Counted from the stretch's first letter, positions 46,857 through 60,470 are shown. The stretch is 64,000 bases of DNA from Eutypella sp. D-1 (GCA_023313575.1 JAJTTP010000024.1:496001-560000), one strand, 5' to 3'. A program made the numbers and translations. The notes: generated by a model from the letters alone, not told the origin.

Positions 46857-49161
46857 ATGTCTGTTCCCTCTCAGGTCAACTCTTCTCTCAACCTGTCAAC
46901 TCCATGGTCAGACACTGCCACGATGCCGTCCGACCAAAAGGTGGTGGTTGGAATCAACTTGGGGACAACGTAAGTTATTAGTATTCCTAATTTATGGAAT
47001 GAACTCAGAGACCCGCTGCCCTCTCATTCCAGGCACATTTCTCCAATATTTGCTGTAGGCAGTTTGTATCTGACAGTTTCTAGGCTTTGTAGCGTTTCCT
47101 ACGCACTTATACGAAGAGACTCGGAGCCACCCTCAATCGTTCACGCTATCTCTCGGTGGCATGGAGCCGAAGTCCCCCAGCGCCCTCCCCGTCAAGGCGT
47201 GAATGTGCCAACAACGGTACCAACCAAGATCTCCTATGACTCCGAGGGAAAGGTCACATGGGGTTACGCGGTCCCTGACGATGCGGCTGTCATCGAATGC
47301 TTGAAGCTCCTCGAAGAAGAATATTTCAAGCAACTTGCTGAAGATCAGGGAAATTCGGCCCTATTTCAGTACTCAGCTACATGTAGGGCACAACGAGAAC
47401 AACTCAAAGCCCTTAGGAAAGATCTCACCACAGTCATCAGTGATTACTGTAAGCCATTTCTTAGCTGTATTTCATTTCTTTTGTGTTGCAAGTTAACATT
47501 GACTATAGTACGGGAGTTATGGAAGGACGTTTGGGGTCAGATCAACAGCACTCTGGGCAATATTGCAGGCGACGTTCCTCGACAAATTGTTCTCACCTTC
47601 CCCACCTCATGGACCCAATGGATCTGTACAAAGTTGATTCAGAGTGCGCAGATCCCGGAATTCTGCGATGAAACTATGGCCGGCAAGCCGCAGGTCCTCA
47701 CGTTGCGCGATAACAAGGCCGCTGCCATCTCCATGATGTCTTCCAATCGCCAGACACTCCCGAGGATTGATACTGGTGATTACATTATAACTGTCAATAT
47801 CAGAGGTCAGTCCTGATGCCACCAAACCCTTAATCATATCATTCATACAACCTCTTTAATGGCCCGAGCTAATACTTAATACGTTGCCGACAGATGACGC
47901 AGTGGTACGTCTATAAGATCATATCCACATCTCCATTCATACGAGACTAACGGAAGCTGTGCCTGCCCTAGGATGTGATGAACTTCTACGTGGTTGAAAC
48001 GGTTGAAACAGCACCATCTGAAAGGCTCCTCGAATGTGAAGTGGCCAGTAAGTTGATCATTAGTTGGGCTTTGGAGCTCTTGGCTGGAGTTGAACACCTA
48101 CACGTCTCTGAAGCCAGTCTTACTAACTCTAACAGGACAACAGATCGGCATAATTTCTGCGGATCAGCACTTTGAGAAGTACATGATGGAGTACATCCCT
48201 CGATTGGAGCTTCCGCTAGGCCCTTACCCCTGCAACCTTGAAGCTGTGCGCTACGCCTGGAAGCATTCGCCTGAATCGATCAAACACCATTTTGACAACA
48301 TCAAAGGTGAATTTTTACAAGTTGGGGACATGGGTCCACTTGTAAGACTCGACAACCAGGGAATTTCGAATTGCTTTCAACAATCTGTTCTCCCAGCCAT
48401 TAAAAACATGGTGACAGAACGGGTGAAAAATATCAAGAGTGTCACCAACCAGGCCGCACAAAGACCGCCGAAGATAGTAAGAATTTGAACCCCCTGCCAA
48501 AACCCACTTCCCCAGCCTTTCCGACAACGCACGTTGACACAATCATCGTCAAATGTATCTTCTGTTTTGCAGAAAAATACTAACTTAAATTAGTCTGTCT
48601 TCCTAGTGGGCGAGTTCGCTCGAATGCCCTATATCTATACGGCCCTGCGAGACTATCTAGATGCTGATATTCCAATCCTACAAGACTCCTCCAGTGTTGA
48701 CTCGTATGTATTATTTCTATCAGTCAATAAGGCCTGAATGCTCATCAGGTGCAAATTTGCCGTACGTTTGGTTTACTAAGGATGATTTTTGCAGATGGTC
48801 TTCCGTCGCCTACGGCGCGGTAACGTACGGGGTCGGCACCCCACTAGGAGAACAACCCGATCCGATAGTGTACAGCTGGGGCTGGAGCTTTTCAGAGCCT
48901 TATGATACCCAGATACACTGGTCTGCCAATCGTGTCACAGAGGCGATGTTCCGTGAAAACCCAGGCCAATGTCTTGATTACAGTGCCATTTATCAGTTAC
49001 GGGTGCGAGAACCCGGTGTTGCACTGCAAATACGTGTCTACAGGTCCACTCTCCCAGAACCACCGACAATCTTACGGGGTTACTTCCCCGAAGGGGGGAA
49101 ATTGAAGGTCGTGTATGACGCTCTCACTCTCGAGCTACCTCCCATGGCGGCGACCGCGTAA
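46857..49161 (+). CDS. Hsp70-like protein with degenerate nucleotide-binding loops
   Basis: Fungal Hsp70-like (actin/Hsp70-fold) protein of 559 residues. The eight exons are 46857-46969, 47084-47448, 47509-47805, 47894-47904, 47972-48047, 48136-48476, 48594-48703 and 48795-49161. All junctions are in phase with GT-AG ends, and several introns show CTAAC branch sites. Family landmarks are VVVGINLGTT (first phosphate loop), SRWHGAEVPQ, TVPTKISY and TWGY. Later come IVLTFPTSW, the FLVGEFARMPYI strand (family: LVGGFG) and WSSVAYGAV. The first-loop Asp is Asn34. The second loop, normally DxGGGTxD, reads NIRDDAVD (256-263). The usual Gly-rich segment after it is RQQIGIISADQHFEKY. No C-terminal EEVD. 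Stable frames argue for a real gene that may not hydrolyse ATP. Errors in exon 4 cannot be excluded. Confidence 0.75.
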
Positions 49162-49984
49162 CAACTTATATCGTTGATGCAAGGAAATGCATGAACCCGT
49201 TTCCCATCATCTTGCATTGGGACTGGCAGATCCGCGTCAGCAGCAGGTCTATCGAAATGACCGCAGCGGGCCTACGGGGCGATCAAGTCGGCGAGCTGGA
49301 CATTGGCTATACCGTGTTTTGACAATCGGGATATCACGGGGACGTCAGGGAGACTTTCAGGAGGGATGAGACTAGACTGGATACGAGCATTAACCGCATC
49401 GGCGTTGATGGAATGCTCTGGAAATCTCTATGGATGGCGGGACTCGGCGCCATTCCGTTGCACGACTTGAATTGATAAGTCGAGATGTAGTCTGAACAGG
49501 TATCAACTGCCTATAGAAAACTTATTTCCTTTCATGTCAACTTCCATGTGTATCAACCGAGACCGAATTTTCCATTTCTGTGATATTCTCATTTCTTTCA
49601 CTCTTGTTCATCAACCCAGAACCTTGAACGGTGTTGGGCGACAGTTAGGAATGAGGGGAGTCTAGCCAACCCACACCTCGCTCGTATGTAGCACGCGGCC
49701 AGCCACGCCGATTGCTATATCCTTCAACACGGAGTGTGGAATCCGGTAGCTGCTCAGCCCTATCGTTTGCATGTCTGCGGGAGTACATGATCCCATTGGA
49801 TGCGGGGACACAGGCCCAAGAGCCAAACGGGCATCCCCGACCCGACACTTCCCGCTGCCACCTTCGCTAATTGCACAGTGTCGCATTGCACGATTAAATT
49901 ACCTGCATAATCCCGCACGGTAGATTAAGCTGTTTATATGATCGGTTGCTGGCAATGTATTTATGAGATATTTTCCATGCTCTC
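49162..49984. other. intergenic, left flank of second AT-rich block
   Basis: 820 bases of ordinary composition after the Hsp70-like stop. Short frames at 49187-49369 and 49645-49886 show no domain. The change to extreme AT occurs within a few dozen bases around 49985-50020. Confidence 0.5.
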
Positions 49985-50238
49985 GTTTTATAAAGGTACG
50001 AAGTACCGGAGTGAAATAAAAAGTTATTATATTAATTTTATTTTATAAAGACTTTTTATAATTTTCGGATTTATATATTTTAAATAAAGTAATAATTTAA
50101 TAAATAATATTTATTTCGTATTTAATTATTAATTATATACAGTTATAATTATATCATAATAATATTTATTAATTATTAAATTATAAATTTATTAAGCCGT
50201 TAAAATTACCGGGTTATAATAAATAAAATTAATAAGAT

Positions 50239-50310
50239 TATTATAACCTGGTTAAATTATTAAGCTTAAATAAAATTAATATAAAATAAAAGTCTTTAAT
50301 TTTTAATATT
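50239..50310 (+). repeat. diverged LTR-like fragment
   Basis: About 70 bases starting TATTATAACCTGGTTAAAT that track the start of the chromovirus 3' LTR (TATTATAACCGGTTAAACC) and the following AAT..GGTTAATATAA words. Similarity fades afterwards. It is either a truncated copy or a related LTR family. Confidence 0.45.
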
Positions 50311-51256
50311 AATTAAAATTTAACCAGTTAAAAAATAACTTACGGTTATGTTTTTATACTTTTTCTTTTATAAATATAAAGTTAAATATTAATATAAAAA
50401 ATATAAATTATTTAATGTAATGGCTATATATTTAATTATTTCTTTTTATAAAAGAAAAGTTTAAATCTTTTAATAACCGTTATTTTAACGGCTTATTTTA
50501 ATATATTAAAATAAAAGCTTAACGTTAATAATTAATTTACGGTATATTTACCGTTTAAAAAAAACGAAAATTAACGTTTTAATTTTAAAAAATATTTAAT
50601 AATAAAAATTCGGGGTTTTTATCGAATATAAAAGTTTTACGTTTTATAATAACTTAATTATTAATAAATTTTATTTTATTTATTAATTACCCCGAATTTT
50701 CCGATTAACGTTTATAAATTTATGGGTTACGTATATATATATGTTACGGTCGTATTAATGTTAAATAATAATAAAAAAAATATTAAAGTATAATAAAAAA
50801 CGTAAAAGTTTTTTTTTTAAATTAATTACGCGTAAATAATATCTTATAAAAGTATTTATAATAACGACCGATATAAGCTAAGGAGTATTTAATAATAATA
50901 ATAATAATAATATAAAAAATATTTATATTAATATTTTAAATTATTTATATAAAATAGTTATAAATTATTTTACCAAATAATATAAAATAAATATTTATTC
51001 TTTTATCGATTATTCTTTATATTAAAAAACTATTTTCAATTATTTATATTTATAATCGTAATAATTTAAACGCTTTTTTTATATAATTACCGGTAATTTA
51101 AACAACATTTTAATTAACCCGGACGGGGCCGGTATAACTTTTTATTTAAAAACGGTTTCAAGATCTTTTCGATTTATTTATAAAACCGACCCGAAAGTAA
51201 TAAAAAAGTATTAAATTTTCGAATTTATTTATAAAGATTAAAAAGGTTTTAAAAAT

Positions 51257-51496
51257 TATAATTTTATTATAATAAACCCGTTAAAACTTGCGTTGATAAA
51301 AAAAGGTTTTATTATAAAAATTAAATATTGTTTCGTAAAATTCGAAAAAATAAAAAGCTGTAATTATTTTTATATTATTAAAAACTCGGATAATAATTTA
51401 AAAAAGGCTTTCTTTTCGATTTTAAAGAATAAAAGCGTTAATAATTTAAATTCGAATATAAAATTCTTTTTTAAAAAGTTTAATTATATAAAATAA
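51257..51496 (+). pseudogene. possible gag/ORF1-type retroelement remnant
   Basis: An open stretch without stops in otherwise stop-filled AT-rich DNA. It is Lys/Asn/Phe-rich, with KKGFIIKIKYCFVKFEK followed by a Cys and regularly spaced aromatic residues. That layout resembles LINE-type ORF1 proteins, where the family has zinc-knuckle cysteines, but Cys-to-Tyr changes would be needed. This is a weak, tentative call. Confidence 0.25.
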
Positions 51497-54400
51497 ATAT
51501 GTTAAGTCGAAAAATACAAATTTATTTTTACGTATTTATTTTACCGGTTTTATAAATCCGTGGTTAAAATTTTATTTATTAAAAATAAAATAGAATTAAA
51601 TTATAAAAAGCTTTTAAGCTTTTATTTAAAATTTATTATTACGGTTAAAAAAACATTAATTAAAAATTTTAAAAACATTTTATTTTAAATTAAATTATAT
51701 ATCCGGTTATTAAATAATTTAAAAGCTATATAATAATAATTAAATTAAACCTTTTACTAATTTAATTATTATTTAATAAAATTTAAAAAATAAGAATTTT
51801 AACTTAAATCGGAAAAAGATTAAATTAAATTTTATTATATAAAATTATTCCCGGTTTTACGTAAAAATATTATACGGAATTTAAAAAACTTATTTTAAAA
51901 ATGTAACGATATAATGAATTTTATAACTTAACGGTAAAATCATTTAACCCCGGTAAAATATTTAAAAAACGGTTTGAAAAAATAAAAATAATTTAAATAA
52001 ATAATAAATTAAACCCAATTTCTTTAATATGTAAGATTATTATTAAAAGAATAATAATCGATTTTAACCGGGATTATAAAATTAAAAATTAAAAAGTAAT
52101 TTAAAAACGGAAAAATAACCGATTCGGTATTATAATTATAATAAATAAAGTTATATTAAAAGAATTATTTTTATTAAAAAAATGTACAATTAATAATAAT
52201 TAAGCTTTTATTAAATTTATTTATTTTTATTTTTTACGTCTTTTATATTTTATATTTTAATATAAATTTAATTTAATTCTTTACCGGTTTATCGGGATTA
52301 AAATTATTATAAAATGATTAATATTAGCGTATAAAGGTTATTAAATTAAAATCGTTTTAAGTGATAAAAAAAGTACTATTTATAAATTTAAAAGATTTTA
52401 TATAATTAATAATCGGGATTCTTTTTAAAAAAAAGCTTTATATTATTATTATAAGTTATTTTAATCTTTTAACGGTGTTATAAAAGAAAGTGTTTTAATT
52501 ATTATCGTTTTTTAATTAAAACAAAGCCCGAAAAACGGTATAATTAAATGTTTTATAAAAACCATTATAACGGTAATAAGTAGTGTTTTATTATTTACGA
52601 TAATGTTATAAATATCGGATATTTATAATAATTACCCCCGGTCGGGAAAAAGGTAATTACGGCTTGTAATAAAGTAAATAATAAAAAGGATTATTAATAA
52701 AAAAAGATAAAAAACAAACGAAAATATATAATAAAATAAAAAACGGAGATAAGTATTTAGTTTTAATAAAAACGTTTAATAAAGTAAAAGGAAAATTATA
52801 AGTTATTATTTATTTAATTAAAATTAAAAGTTATAAATATTATTATTATAATCGTAAATATCGTTTTAATTATAAGTCGGGATTATAATTATTTACCGGG
52901 CGATAAAATAAAATAATAAAATATCATTTAATTATTATTATTATTATCGTGGTTATTATAATAATTATTAATATCCCGGTTAAAGTAAAAAAAAAGGTAA
53001 ATTATATAAAGTAAAATCGATTTTATAATTATCCTTTTTTAAAAACTAAATATAAAAATATTATTTAATCTTTACCGTTATTCTAATTATAATCGTTTTA
53101 ATTAAAGTTATAACAGTTATTATAACCGTTTACCGGGTTATTAAATATAAAGAATTTATTTATTACTTTTATTTAATTCTGGTTTATTTTATTTACTTAT
53201 AAAATTAATAAGTTTAATAAAATACTTTTTTAATTTTTCTTTATAAATAATTTAAAAGATTTTACCGGGATATTTAAATCGGTAAAGTTTATAATTAATA
53301 ATAAGAACGTTTATATATAATAAATAATGTTTTTTCGTTTTTTTAAATTATTTACGTAATTAATAATAATAATATATACGGTTATAATTTAATATTTATA
53401 TTTCTATCGTTAATTTTAATTTAAAGTTAAATAAATATTAAAGTTTAATATTAAATAAACGTTATAAGTACCGAAATTACGGTTTTTAAATTTACGGTTA
53501 CGGTTATTTACGGTTAAGCGGTAATTATTTAAAGTTAAAGGGTAGTTATTTAAAATTAAGTAATAATTATTTAAAATTAAACGGTAATCGTTTAAAAATC
53601 GGCAGCGGGCGTAAAAGTATATATTTTATTCGTGTTAATTTAAATTAATAGTTTTAATCGTATAAAATTATTAAAATAACTGCTTTATAACATATTCGGT
53701 TATCCGAAAGAATATTATAAAATACCGAAAATAAAATATAATAAAACATAAGGCTACCTTTACCGGTAACATAATAACCCTCGTTTTATACTGGTTATAA
53801 TTATTAAAGTAATTATTAATTATTAAATTAATTAGTAAAATAGTTACTAAAATAATTATTAAAATAATTAACGGTATAATTAATAAGATATTATATTAAA
53901 TATATTACGTTTATAAACGGTTTAATACTTATTATTTATATAGTATAATAATTATTAAAGTTACCGAAATAGATTGTTTTTTTAAATTTATATATTAACA
54001 AGTAAGTCTTTTATAATTATTATTAATTTAATAACGGTTTAAAACGTAACGTAATTCCTTAATTTAATTAAATTATATAAGATTTATTTATATATTTTAT
54101 AAATTAAAAATAAAATATAAATCATTTTTATTTTATATGTAATTATTTAGCCGGCTTTTTATAAAGTTTAGAATTTTTTATTTATAATAAATTCTATTCC
54201 TTTTTTAAATAACTTTTGTTTAATTAAATTCGTAAATATTAATTAATTTTTAATTTTTATACTTTTAATTATTTGATTTTTAAATTTAAACTTTTATGTT
54301 TATAATTAATTTTCTTTACGGTATTTTATTTTTAAATATTTAAAACCCGCTTTTTTAACCGTAACGATTAATATAATTATATTTACGGCCGTAAAAAATA

Positions 54401-56362
54401 TAATTTATATAAGTTAATTTAAAAAAACTTACCGTATAAATAAAATAAGATTTTATATAATTTCGGGAATATATAACACGGTAATAACGGCATATCCGAT
54501 AAAAACACGGAATTATATTTATATAAATAATTTAACTGTTTTTTACCGTTTAATAAATAAAAAACTATATTTTATCGTATTTAAAAAACGTATAATATAA
54601 CGGTTTATTTATATTAATTATATTTATATCGAAAATACAAACTTAATAAAAGTTTTAAATTACCGAATTAAAAATATATAATATATTATAATCGCCATTA
54701 TCGATAAATTATTTCATTTTATTAAAAAGATTAATTTATTAATAACATTTTTAATTTTAAAAGCGAAATTAAAATAATTAATATACACGTAATATAATTA
54801 AATTATTAAAATATTTATTTAAGTTTTATTATTATTTATATTTAAACCGTTATTATCATTTTTATTATTATTATTATTACTTTTTTCGTTATCCCCGTTA
54901 TTACTATTATCCGAATCGTTATTTCTTTTATTATTAAAATCCGCGTAATTATCGGATAAAATATTAATAAAATATTTAAGGAATTCTTTTATAACCGTTT
55001 TTATATTATTATCCGAAAAAATAAAAATAGTATTATCCGAGCTTTTTATTTTATCGGGAAACGGTAATATATTCCCGTCGTAATTATAAACCCGGATATA
55101 AAATTTAATTAATATTAATATATTAATTTTAATTATTTATATATAAAAAGATAAATATATATATATATATATATTAAATAAAATAAACTTTATTAATATA
55201 AACGCGTAACGGTAAAATATATTTTTATATTTAATTATTATAGTTATTATAAATATTTTAATACGTAATTTATTATTTATATATATTATAATATGTTTAT
55301 ATTTTCTTTTTATTTATCGGATTTATTTGTAAATATTTAAAGGTTTTTATAAAGTTATATAATTACCGAAAGTATTAAATTTATTTCGTAACTATTAATA
55401 ATTTAATCGATAACTTTATATTTTTAATAAATTATAAAATGTTCATAATTAATTTAATACTTTTAAACCGTAATTATAAAAATAAAAGATTATAATTTAT
55501 TAAAAATGCTTAAACCGGTACGAAAACGTTAATTTTCCGGCGCATTATATCGTCCGTTTTAATTAAAATGTTAAACGGTTTAAAAAAAGTAAAGAAAGGT
55601 TTTGTTTTTAAAAGATATCGTAATTATACTTTACGATATTAATAAATATATTACGTTAATTTTAATTAATTAATTAATAAGGAAATACTTTTAAAAAGTT
55701 AAAGATTATATTAACGGAAATAAATAATAAACTTTTAACGTAAAAGAAATATAAAAAAGTTATAAATAAATTAAACGGAATAATAATAATAAGTTTATAA
55801 AATAAAACTTTATAATAAAAATACTAAAACTAAATAATAAAAAAATAAAAGAATACGAACTTATAAAACAGATTAAATAATAATTTAATAAAGAAAAAAC
55901 CAAAAGCGGTAATAATAACGATAATAAAAATAAAGTTATAAAGAAAAAGAAAACATATAAAAAAGGAAAAAAATAAAATATATATATTATAATAATAATA
56001 ATAATAAAAAAAGGGGGGGTTATAACTTAATTATTTAAATATAATATACATTTTAGATTATACTTTTTTTAATTAAAATAAATTAATAAAATACATATTT
56101 TATAACATAAAATTATATACGTTTTAAAATATAAAAGTATATAAAATAAATAATATTATAACATAACTTTATAACTATATTATATTATATAAAAAATTAA
56201 AATAATTAATTAAATTATATTTATATTTAATTTTAATAATTTATTAATATACTGTTTTATTTTAAATAAAAACCATAAATTTAATTAATATTCGGTATTA
56301 ATAAATAATAAAAACCGTAACCTTTTTAACCCGGTTAATTGTATTACTTAAACGTAAATATT

Positions 56363-56777
56363 TGTGACGGCTGGTTTATTCCTAACTATTAGTCCAGTCG
56401 AGGGATCTATATTAACAGAAGTGCTGGGGGTTTTAAGTAATAAATAATCACGTTTAATAATAATAAAAAAAAAGGTGCTTTAAATAACTAAGTTATATTA
56501 TAAGCTAATAAGTTTAAAAATTATTTAAAAAAAAAGTAATAAACGTAATTATATATTATTTATATCTTTTATTCCTAACATTGGAATATGTGATTATATT
56601 AAATCCTTAAATCGTAACGGATTTAACTGATACCTTTAGATCCATAGATTATAACGGATCCATATGTGGCTTTTTTTATAGCTTATTAAATGTGGCTGGC
56701 TTACGTTTTTATTCTTCCGGCAGTACCGTTAACGAATAGGGTTACCAGCCCCCACTTGGCCTAGTCAGGCCATAATA
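56363..56777 (-). repeat. solo LTR of the chromovirus family
   Basis: 415-base inverted LTR copy, from TGTGACGGCTGG to the ATAATA end, flanked by the 5-bp duplication ATATT (56358-56362 and 56778-56782). The segment GGTTTATTCCTAACTATTAG is shared exactly with the nested LTR at 32678-33108. The distal part (CAGCCCCCACTTGGCCTAG) differs from the other copies, so it may be a subfamily variant. Confidence 0.82.
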
Positions 56778-57296
56778 ATATTAATAAAATCGGTTTTTTT
56801 TTAATTTAATACGATTAAAACGTTTTATCCGTTATTAAGTTTTAAAATTAAATAACATAACATAAATTTTTTTTTAAAACAAAAGTATTTTTATAACAGC
56901 TTAAGAATTTAAAAATTAACCGTATCGATAAAAGATAAAAACATAATTTTTAATAAACTGGTTAAAAACATTAATTTAAAAGATAATTAAATACTTTAAA
57001 CAGTTAAATCCGGAATAGAATTTTACGTTATATATTCCGTTTTATTTATTATTATTAAAATTTAATTTATATTTTAAATAATAATAACGGGTATTTGTTT
57101 TATAAACAAAATACTTTAAAATTTATATCGTAAAATTAAAGTAAGGGATGCCATGATAATAGTGGGACGGAATAACCGTTTATTTTTATATAAAAGCTTT
57201 ACGCCGTAATTTATTATTATTAAAGCATTTTTTAATATATATATAAAATATTATAAAAGTATTAAATATAACCATTTATACCAGATTCTGCCTATT

Positions 57297-57726
57297 TATT
57301 ATAACCGGTCGGGCCATTAGGCCGAGTGGGGCTAACATAATAAAAAAAAATCCCTAACTCCAGTTCTGGAAATAAAAATAACCACACTAAAATAAGCCAT
57401 ATACGTGATACGATTAAAAAGGATCGGTTAAATCGATAATAATCTTAATAATATTAAATCGTTATATTCGGATACGATTTTAACGATTTAATAATAACTA
57501 TATATTTTAATATTAAAAATAAAAGATATAAATAATATATAATTACGTTTATTACCTTTTTTTAAACAGTTTTTAAATTTATTAGCTTATAATATAACTT
57601 AATTATTTAAAACACTTTTTAATTATTATTACTAAACGTGGTTATTTATTATTTAAAACTTTTAACACTTTTATTAATATAAACCCCTTAATTGGATTAA
57701 TAGTTAAGAATAAACCGGCCGTTATA
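57297..57726 (+). repeat. LTR copy without matching target duplication
   Basis: 430 bases in the same orientation as the 26.4-kb LTR, starting TATTATAACCGGTCGGGCC and ending GGCCGTTATA. The flanking 5-mers CTATT and TAAAT do not match, so this may be the end of a rearranged element or a solo LTR with a mutated duplication. It lies 519 bases from the inverted solo LTR at 56363-56777. Confidence 0.75.
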
Positions 57727-60239
57727 TAAATAATAAAAAAGCTTTTACCGTTATTAAATAATAGGTTATTATAAATAAAACAAATAATAAATAATATATA
57801 AAAAAACGATCGGCTTATATAAACAGTTTAATAAAATTAACCGGGATTTATAAACCCGTCCATGTTATTTTACCTTTTTTATTATAAGGTAAATAGTAAA
57901 ATAAGCGATATGTAATAAAAAAAGTTATAACATATTAATAACTTTATTAAATATACGGAAGTTTTAAAAGGTGTTAAACACTTTATAAATTATACGGCCT
58001 AGCAATACGCATTACGTTTGCTGTTAGTAATAATTCCGAGATTATAATAGTTTATATATAGGTTATATTAATATTAACTAACCCGTTATTTATGTTTTAC
58101 ATAAACCATTTATGTTAGCCTTTTAACTATATACCGTGTTATAATACTGTAAGCACTAATATAATTGCCATAACGGCGATTATTTACTTGTCCTTTGCTT
58201 TAAAAACGTAGCAATATAAGTATATGCCGTAATAATATTATACTTAAAACTTATAACTACGTGTTATTCTCCGGGTAAAGCTAGGTAACGTCGTTTCCGT
58301 GTTTTTATATGAAAAGATACATTTTAAGCCGGCCGCCGTAACATGTAGCGTTAAGCTTAAAGCCGTAAAAACGGTTAATATAATTTAAACCGTTAGCTTA
58401 ACCGTAAAAAAGAAAAAGGTATAATTTATTAAAATTATTTTATTTTTAAATAAAAAGTAAAACGCGAATATGTTTATATAAAATGCTATTACGCGGACCA
58501 TTAAGTGGATTATAATAAAGGGATTTATTTATATTAAGTTTTATAAAATACAAACTTATTTTTAAGCCATTTAAAAGTAGTATATAAAAACGGATGTTTT
58601 AATTAATTATAAAGCTTAAATTATAAATTTGTTATTAAAAAAGGCTTTAAGTAAAAAGTTTAAGCTTATATAAAGCTATATAAAAGTTAAAAAGACCGGA
58701 ATAAATAACCTTTAGCCGTAACTTCATATGCCGCCGGTTATAAAGGTCCGGTATATAAATTAACGCTTAATAATTTATTAAAAGATAACGTTTAAAATAA
58801 ACCTCTTTTATTATAGTGGAAAAGTTAAAAGTAATTAATAAATATATCGATTAAAATAAGTTATCCCTTTATAATAAGATTATAAACGAAAACGCGGTAC
58901 CGAGAAAAAAAAGTTAATAATAATATCGTAATTATAAAACAAATAGCCTTAAATATAATATTAAAAGGTAAAGGTGGCAAATATGCCGTAATTAGCCGTT
59001 ATTTAAATAAATGTATAAAGTTAAGCATTATAAATAATATTTCGAATAATAAATTAACATATATATAATATTGTTACGGCGTATTAAAAGATAATATATT
59101 TTATAAAGTAAGATAAAAAAACACTTATTTAAAATACAGTTTTAAAACTATATATAAAAGGTTATAATAAAAAGGCATAAGATTTATATATATGTTATAT
59201 GCGTTATAAATAAATACACCAGGCATATATTAGCTTAAGTCGGGTAGTTATTAAGCCGAGAAATAAGGGTTTACTCTTTAATATAATGGTTAAAAACAAC
59301 CTTAGCAGCATAAAATCGGACCGGAAAACCGTTATTAAAGCATTATAAACTTGTTTATATACTTATAAGTTATAAAGTTATTACCTAAGCTGTTAAAATT
59401 AAATTATTAATCGATAACTATTAATTAAATAATAAATACCTTTATAATATAATAAATTAACCCGTATAATAATAAATTATTTTTATTTAACCTAACCGAA
59501 AATAATAAGGTGTACTTATATACGTTTAACCTTGCTAGCTTTATTATATAATAATGTTGTTTTATTAAAATACGCGTAATAAATTAAACTAAAAGTCGGG
59601 ATATAATATTTCGCGCCTTTTTAAGGATTGTATTTATTAATTATATTAAGCTTTTATAAAGTTACGTTGCACAGCTTAATTTTTAATATAATTATTTATA
59701 ATAAAAAAAGGTATAATATAAAACAGTAATAAATAATTAAAACCAGGTTTTAAAGCTTTTAAGTTTAAAGGTTCCGGGATTTTAATATAAGGTAAGTTTT
59801 ATTATCCGAAAACTGTTAAATAAGGTTAATATTTTATTAAATTAAAAAAAGTCCGAAGTACGTTTATAATATCGAAAAGGTTTAAAGCTATAATTTAAAA
59901 TGGAATTAAAATATCGGCATTAAATAAATTAAAAGTAAAAGCTATAAAAAGTTTTATACTTAAAATTATAAGTATATATGTAAAATTTATCTCGGAAAAT
60001 ATGTTTAATTCCCGCATTTAAACCTTTATAATTTTTAAAAAACCACTGCTTTATACATTTTTTTTAAAATTTTAATAACTTGTTTATAAGCCCCTTAAGC
60101 TTTTTAAATGTTTAAGCCTTTAATAAATTAAATAAATCGGTGCTTAAAAGGGTTAAAATAAGGATAACCTTTTAAGCTTTAAAAAAAGCTGCTACATATT
60201 ATGAATTATTTTATAAAATCTTACGTAAAAACGCTTAAA

Positions 60240-60470
60240 AATATCTCATCGATAAATACAGGATGAAATTAATTAACTAGGTGTTTTTTATCCGTTAAAC
60301 CACCGTTTTAAAAAATATAAAAAGCTTTAATGTTTAAATGCTTACCGCCTTTTAAATCATAGATAAATTCTTTTCCCGAACGGGAACGATATTATTTTCC
60401 GCCGGCTGGCTTATATATAATTAATATTTTTATTAAATTCTTTAATAAATAACATCGTTATAAACCGAGC
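60240..60470 (-). pseudogene. unidentified coding remnant with RIP-type stops
   Basis: On the minus strand a peptide-like frame can be followed through TAA stops only. Segments include KEFIYDLKGGKHLNIKAFY, then NGGLTDKKHLVN and FHPVFIDEIFLSVF. The stops fall where Gln codons would be expected after C-to-T change. I cannot assign a family. It is likely part of a transposon protein. Confidence 0.3.
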
